NCBI GenBank assembly: GCA_045646365.1
Contig: JAZRKP010000083.1
Location: 91,809 to 155,808 of the forward strand
Length of the DNA: 64,000 nt
Direction of reading: 5' to 3'
Source: SIG454 sp045646365
GTDB taxonomy: Bacteria; Bacillota; Clostridia; Monoglobales; Monoglobaceae
Part shown: positions 62,304-64,000 of the stretch, in pieces
Layout of the letters: every line of letters starts with the position of its first letter
Numbering within the stretch: the stretch's first letter is position 1
Notes under the pieces: generated by a model
Told to the model about the DNA's origin: nothing
Database searches by the model: none
Seen by the model: only the letters and a program-made list of their open reading frames with translations
Position numbers and translations under genes: made by a program

Positions 62304-63572
62304 TTAAGTTAAATTCACACAAACATTATTCTCCTTAAAATTTTCGATCGATTTCGCTGAGTATCCGTAATTTCTTGCTGTTATATTTAGATTTTCAAAT
62401 ATGAAATTTGATAATATATACTGGTCCGAATCCTCTTTAACATTAAAATATGTATCACAGTTTATTTCGCAATTTTTGATGACGATATTGCTTGCATAAG
62501 AAAGTGGTATATCCTTACGTTCTTTCAAATCATAAAACTGTGTCCAGGGATTTATATTTACAAAATCTTCCAGAAGCGTACCATTAATTTCTTTAATCTC
62601 AATCAATTCATAGTTTTGCGGTGTATCAGGACGTATTTTAAGCCACAAAAATCGTTCTGCATTCTTCACTTTAAGTCTTCTCGCTATAATATTTTTATTA
62701 TGTATTGACTCGGACCCACAAGTCAAACAACTGTGGCAAAATCCGTATTCACAATCTTCAACAATAATTCGTTCGTTTGCACCGTTTTCGGGCATTGTAT
62801 CCGCATACGGGCCTTTTCCTCCTTTTAAGACAACAGCATCGTCGTTTACAGAAAAATAACAATTTTTAATTAACACATCTTCGCATACATCAATATCAAT
62901 TCCATCCGTACTTGGTGCAGGAACAGGTTTTGCAGGCGATGTAATCCGACAACCTATGTATTTCACATATTTACATTTATATAGGTGGTTAGTCCAAAAA
63001 TGTGCATTTTGCAAAGTCAAGCCTGTCACAGTAATATTCTTACAATTTGATAAATATATAAGTCTTGGTCGTTGTTCATCTTTATTAGTGCATTCAGGAT
63101 TCCATTCTCTTCTCTTCCAGAATGCTTTCCACGCTTTTTCTCCGTTTCCGTCAATTACACCTTCGCCAAATATTGTAAAACCATCTATTCCGTCTGCGTT
63201 TATCAATGCCGAATAATATTTACAGTTTTCCCCTTCTATCCTCGTGTTGCAAATTGGGTAATCTGAAATATCATCGCTACCTTTAAGAATTCCACCTTTT
63301 TCTATACAGAGATGAACTCCCTGCTTGAAGAAAATCGCACCCGTATAGAATACACCTTCGGGGATAACAATAACTCCACCTCCAGTATCATAGGCATAGT
63401 TGATGAGCGATTGTATTTCATTGGTGCAAACAACACTTTTGTTCTTCTCAGTATAATCCGTTAGAATATACCGTTTCCCTAGTTCTGATAATTTAGGTAT
63501 TTCATAAAACCACTTATCTATCGGTGTTCCATCCGGAAAATATTCTAGTATTGCAATTTTATCTTTATGCAT
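62304..63572 (-). CDS. GH28-family glycoside hydrolase (polygalacturonase-like)
   Basis: 422 residues. A right-handed beta helix with the GH28 catalytic aspartates in PSTDGIDIDVC near 232 and the NDDAVVLKGG near 253. The usual GHG histidine region is altered (FCHSCLTCGSES near 282) and the RIK motif reads WLKIRPDT near 312. No signal peptide is seen, so it likely acts in the cytosol on imported oligogalacturonides or rhamnogalacturonide fragments. It is 61 bp downstream of the right-edge hydrolase gene and 21 bp upstream of the CapA-like gene. Confidence 0.85.
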   Translation of the reverse strand: MHKDKIAILEYFPDGTPIDKWFYEIPKLSELGKRYILTDYTEKNKSVVCTNEIQSLINYAYDTGGGVIVIPEGVFYTGAIFFKQGVHLCIEKGGILKGSDDISDYPICNTRIEGENCKYYSALINADGIDGFTIFGEGVIDGNGEKAWKAFWKRREWNPECTNKDEQRPRLIYLSNCKNITVTGLTLQNAHFWTNHLYKCKYVKYIGCRITSPAKPVPAPSTDGIDIDVCEDVLIKNCYFSVNDDAVVLKGGKGPYADTMPENGANERIIVEDCEYGFCHSCLTCGSESIHNKNIIARRLKVKNAERFLWLKIRPDTPQNYELIEIKEINGTLLEDFVNINPWTQFYDLKERKDIPLSYASNIVIKNCEINCDTYFNVKEDSDQYILSNFIFENLNITARNYGYSAKSIENFKENNVCVNLT

Positions 63573-63633
63573 TTACCTTTTCTCCATTTTGATTTAATTT
63601 CTTTAGTGTATTAGTTTTAATATATATTTCAAA

Positions 63634-64000
63634 TTAAACATATATTCGCTTTAACCCTATGTCTCCTAAAAGTCCTGACGGTTCAAAGAGCAGAAATTTT
63701 GAGAACCTATCTTTTACCGCAAACCCGTTATGGTTTGAAACTATTATTGTCATTTTATTTTTACCGTTTTTAATAAATTTTGAAATGTCAAATTTGTATG
63801 GAGGAAATAATTTCTCTCCAACAAATTTATCGTTAATATAAAGTTCTGCAACTTCGCCCACATATCCTAAATCAAGGATATAATTTCCGCCTTCCGTTTC
63901 AAATTCAGTTTCATATTTAATGTGTCCTGAAAAATCAGGAAGCTCATTTCTGCCTGTTATATTAAACAGTTTATCCGTTGTTTTATACGGTTTGAATTCT
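63634..64000 (-). CDS. Glycoside hydrolase C-terminus (GH106/GH2-like), partial at right edge
   Basis: The frame is open from 63999 to the stop at 63634, so only the last ~121 residues lie in the window. The protein differs from the left-edge copy (2-694) at 13 of 119 aligned residues and carries the same beta-sandwich end (YVGEVAELYIND, PPYKFDI, SNHNGFAVKD, EPSGLLGDIGL). It is the first visible gene of the accessory cluster. Substrate is inferred as a plant polysaccharide from the GH28 neighbour. Confidence 0.65.
   Translation of the reverse strand, partial: EFKPYKTTDKLFNITGRNELPDFSGHIKYETEFETEGGNYILDLGYVGEVAELYINDKFVGEKLFPPYKFDISKFIKNGKNKMTIIVSNHNGFAVKDRFSKFLLFEPSGLLGDIGLKRIYV
63643..63999 (-). 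repeat. Right arm of inverted paralogous repeat
   Basis: Reverse complement aligns gap-free to 323-679 at about 88% identity (44 of 357 positions differ by hand count). Together the two arms bracket roughly 63 kb of core genes in inverted orientation. Confidence 0.85.

Noticed and set aside
1..64000. CRISPR array, tRNA/rRNA genes, IS elements
   Set aside because: I scanned the gaps for spaced direct repeats, cloverleaf arms and transposase motifs and found none. The only tRNA-like element is the tmRNA.

Overview
The window is AT-rich chromosomal DNA of a low-GC, Gram-positive, endospore-forming anaerobe, most likely a clostridial Firmicute. Support comes from the spore-coat operon cotJABC, the sporulation/stationary-phase sigma factor SigH, strong AAGGAGG-type ribosome sites, frequent TTG/GTG starts, the clostridial IspH-ribosomal protein S1 fusion, phosphotransacetylase/acetate kinase (acetate fermentation) and small DUF1540 proteins. 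I cannot name the species from sequence alone.

Layout. (a) 1-700: the 3' end of a glycoside hydrolase running off the left edge. (b) 891-3944, minus strand: cotJABC, then an N-acetylhexosamine 1-kinase (NahK) with an overlapping sugar nucleotidyltransferase. Divergent from these lie an AraC regulator and nagA, which together look like an amino-sugar module. (c) 6123-11824: Lrp-type regulator, alr, thiamine pyrophosphokinase, then cysE-cysS-mrnC and a YitT membrane protein. (d) 11853-17105: split transketolase, an OmpR-type two-component system and its neighbour HtrA. (e) 17192-23947: rpsT, a two-subunit ChrA transporter, pta-ackA, sigH, a DnaA-box-bearing intergenic region, pgi and a small P-loop protein. 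(f) 24012-36052: thrC, a DUF1540 peptide, a phosphoesterase, tig-clpP-clpX, a polysaccharide deacetylase, polA-coaE-lytic transglycosylase-M18 aminopeptidase. (g) 36194-42454: proS and the c-di-AMP/envelope cluster cdaA-cdaR-(FAD oxidoreductase)-glmM. (h) 42599-54319: ychF, a small coiled-coil protein, cmk-plsC-ispH/rpsA, murD, a DUF512 radical SAM protein, der-plsY-gpsA, a flavin reductase and queH. (i) 54396-60648: a P2B-like calcium ATPase, ComEC (tail to tail), a Xer-type recombinase, smpB and the tmRNA gene ssrA. (j) 60678-64000, minus strand: an accessory carbohydrate cluster (a glycoside hydrolase running off the right edge, a GH28 pectinase-like enzyme, a CapA-like phosphoesterase, small ORFs) that converges on ssrA.

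Most of the window is housekeeping DNA with conserved bacterial linkages (cysE-cysS-mrnC, tig-clpP-clpX, polA-coaE, cdaA-cdaR-glmM, cmk-plsC-ispH-rpsA, der-plsY-gpsA, smpB-ssrA). The accessory parts are the two ends. The two end fragments encode nearly the same protein C-terminus in opposite orientation, about 88% identical at DNA level over 357 bp, so the core is bracketed by inverted paralogous sequence.

The non-coding signals I would look at first are a DnaA-box cluster next to an AT-rich tract between sigH and pgi, three direct repeats at exact 11-nt pitch between the histidine kinase and htrA, and a perfect 13-bp inverted repeat in the leader of the recombinase gene. I found no CRISPR array, prophage, insertion sequence, tRNA or rRNA gene, and no clear riboswitch. 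Nothing I can see is convincingly a wholly new multi-gene system.
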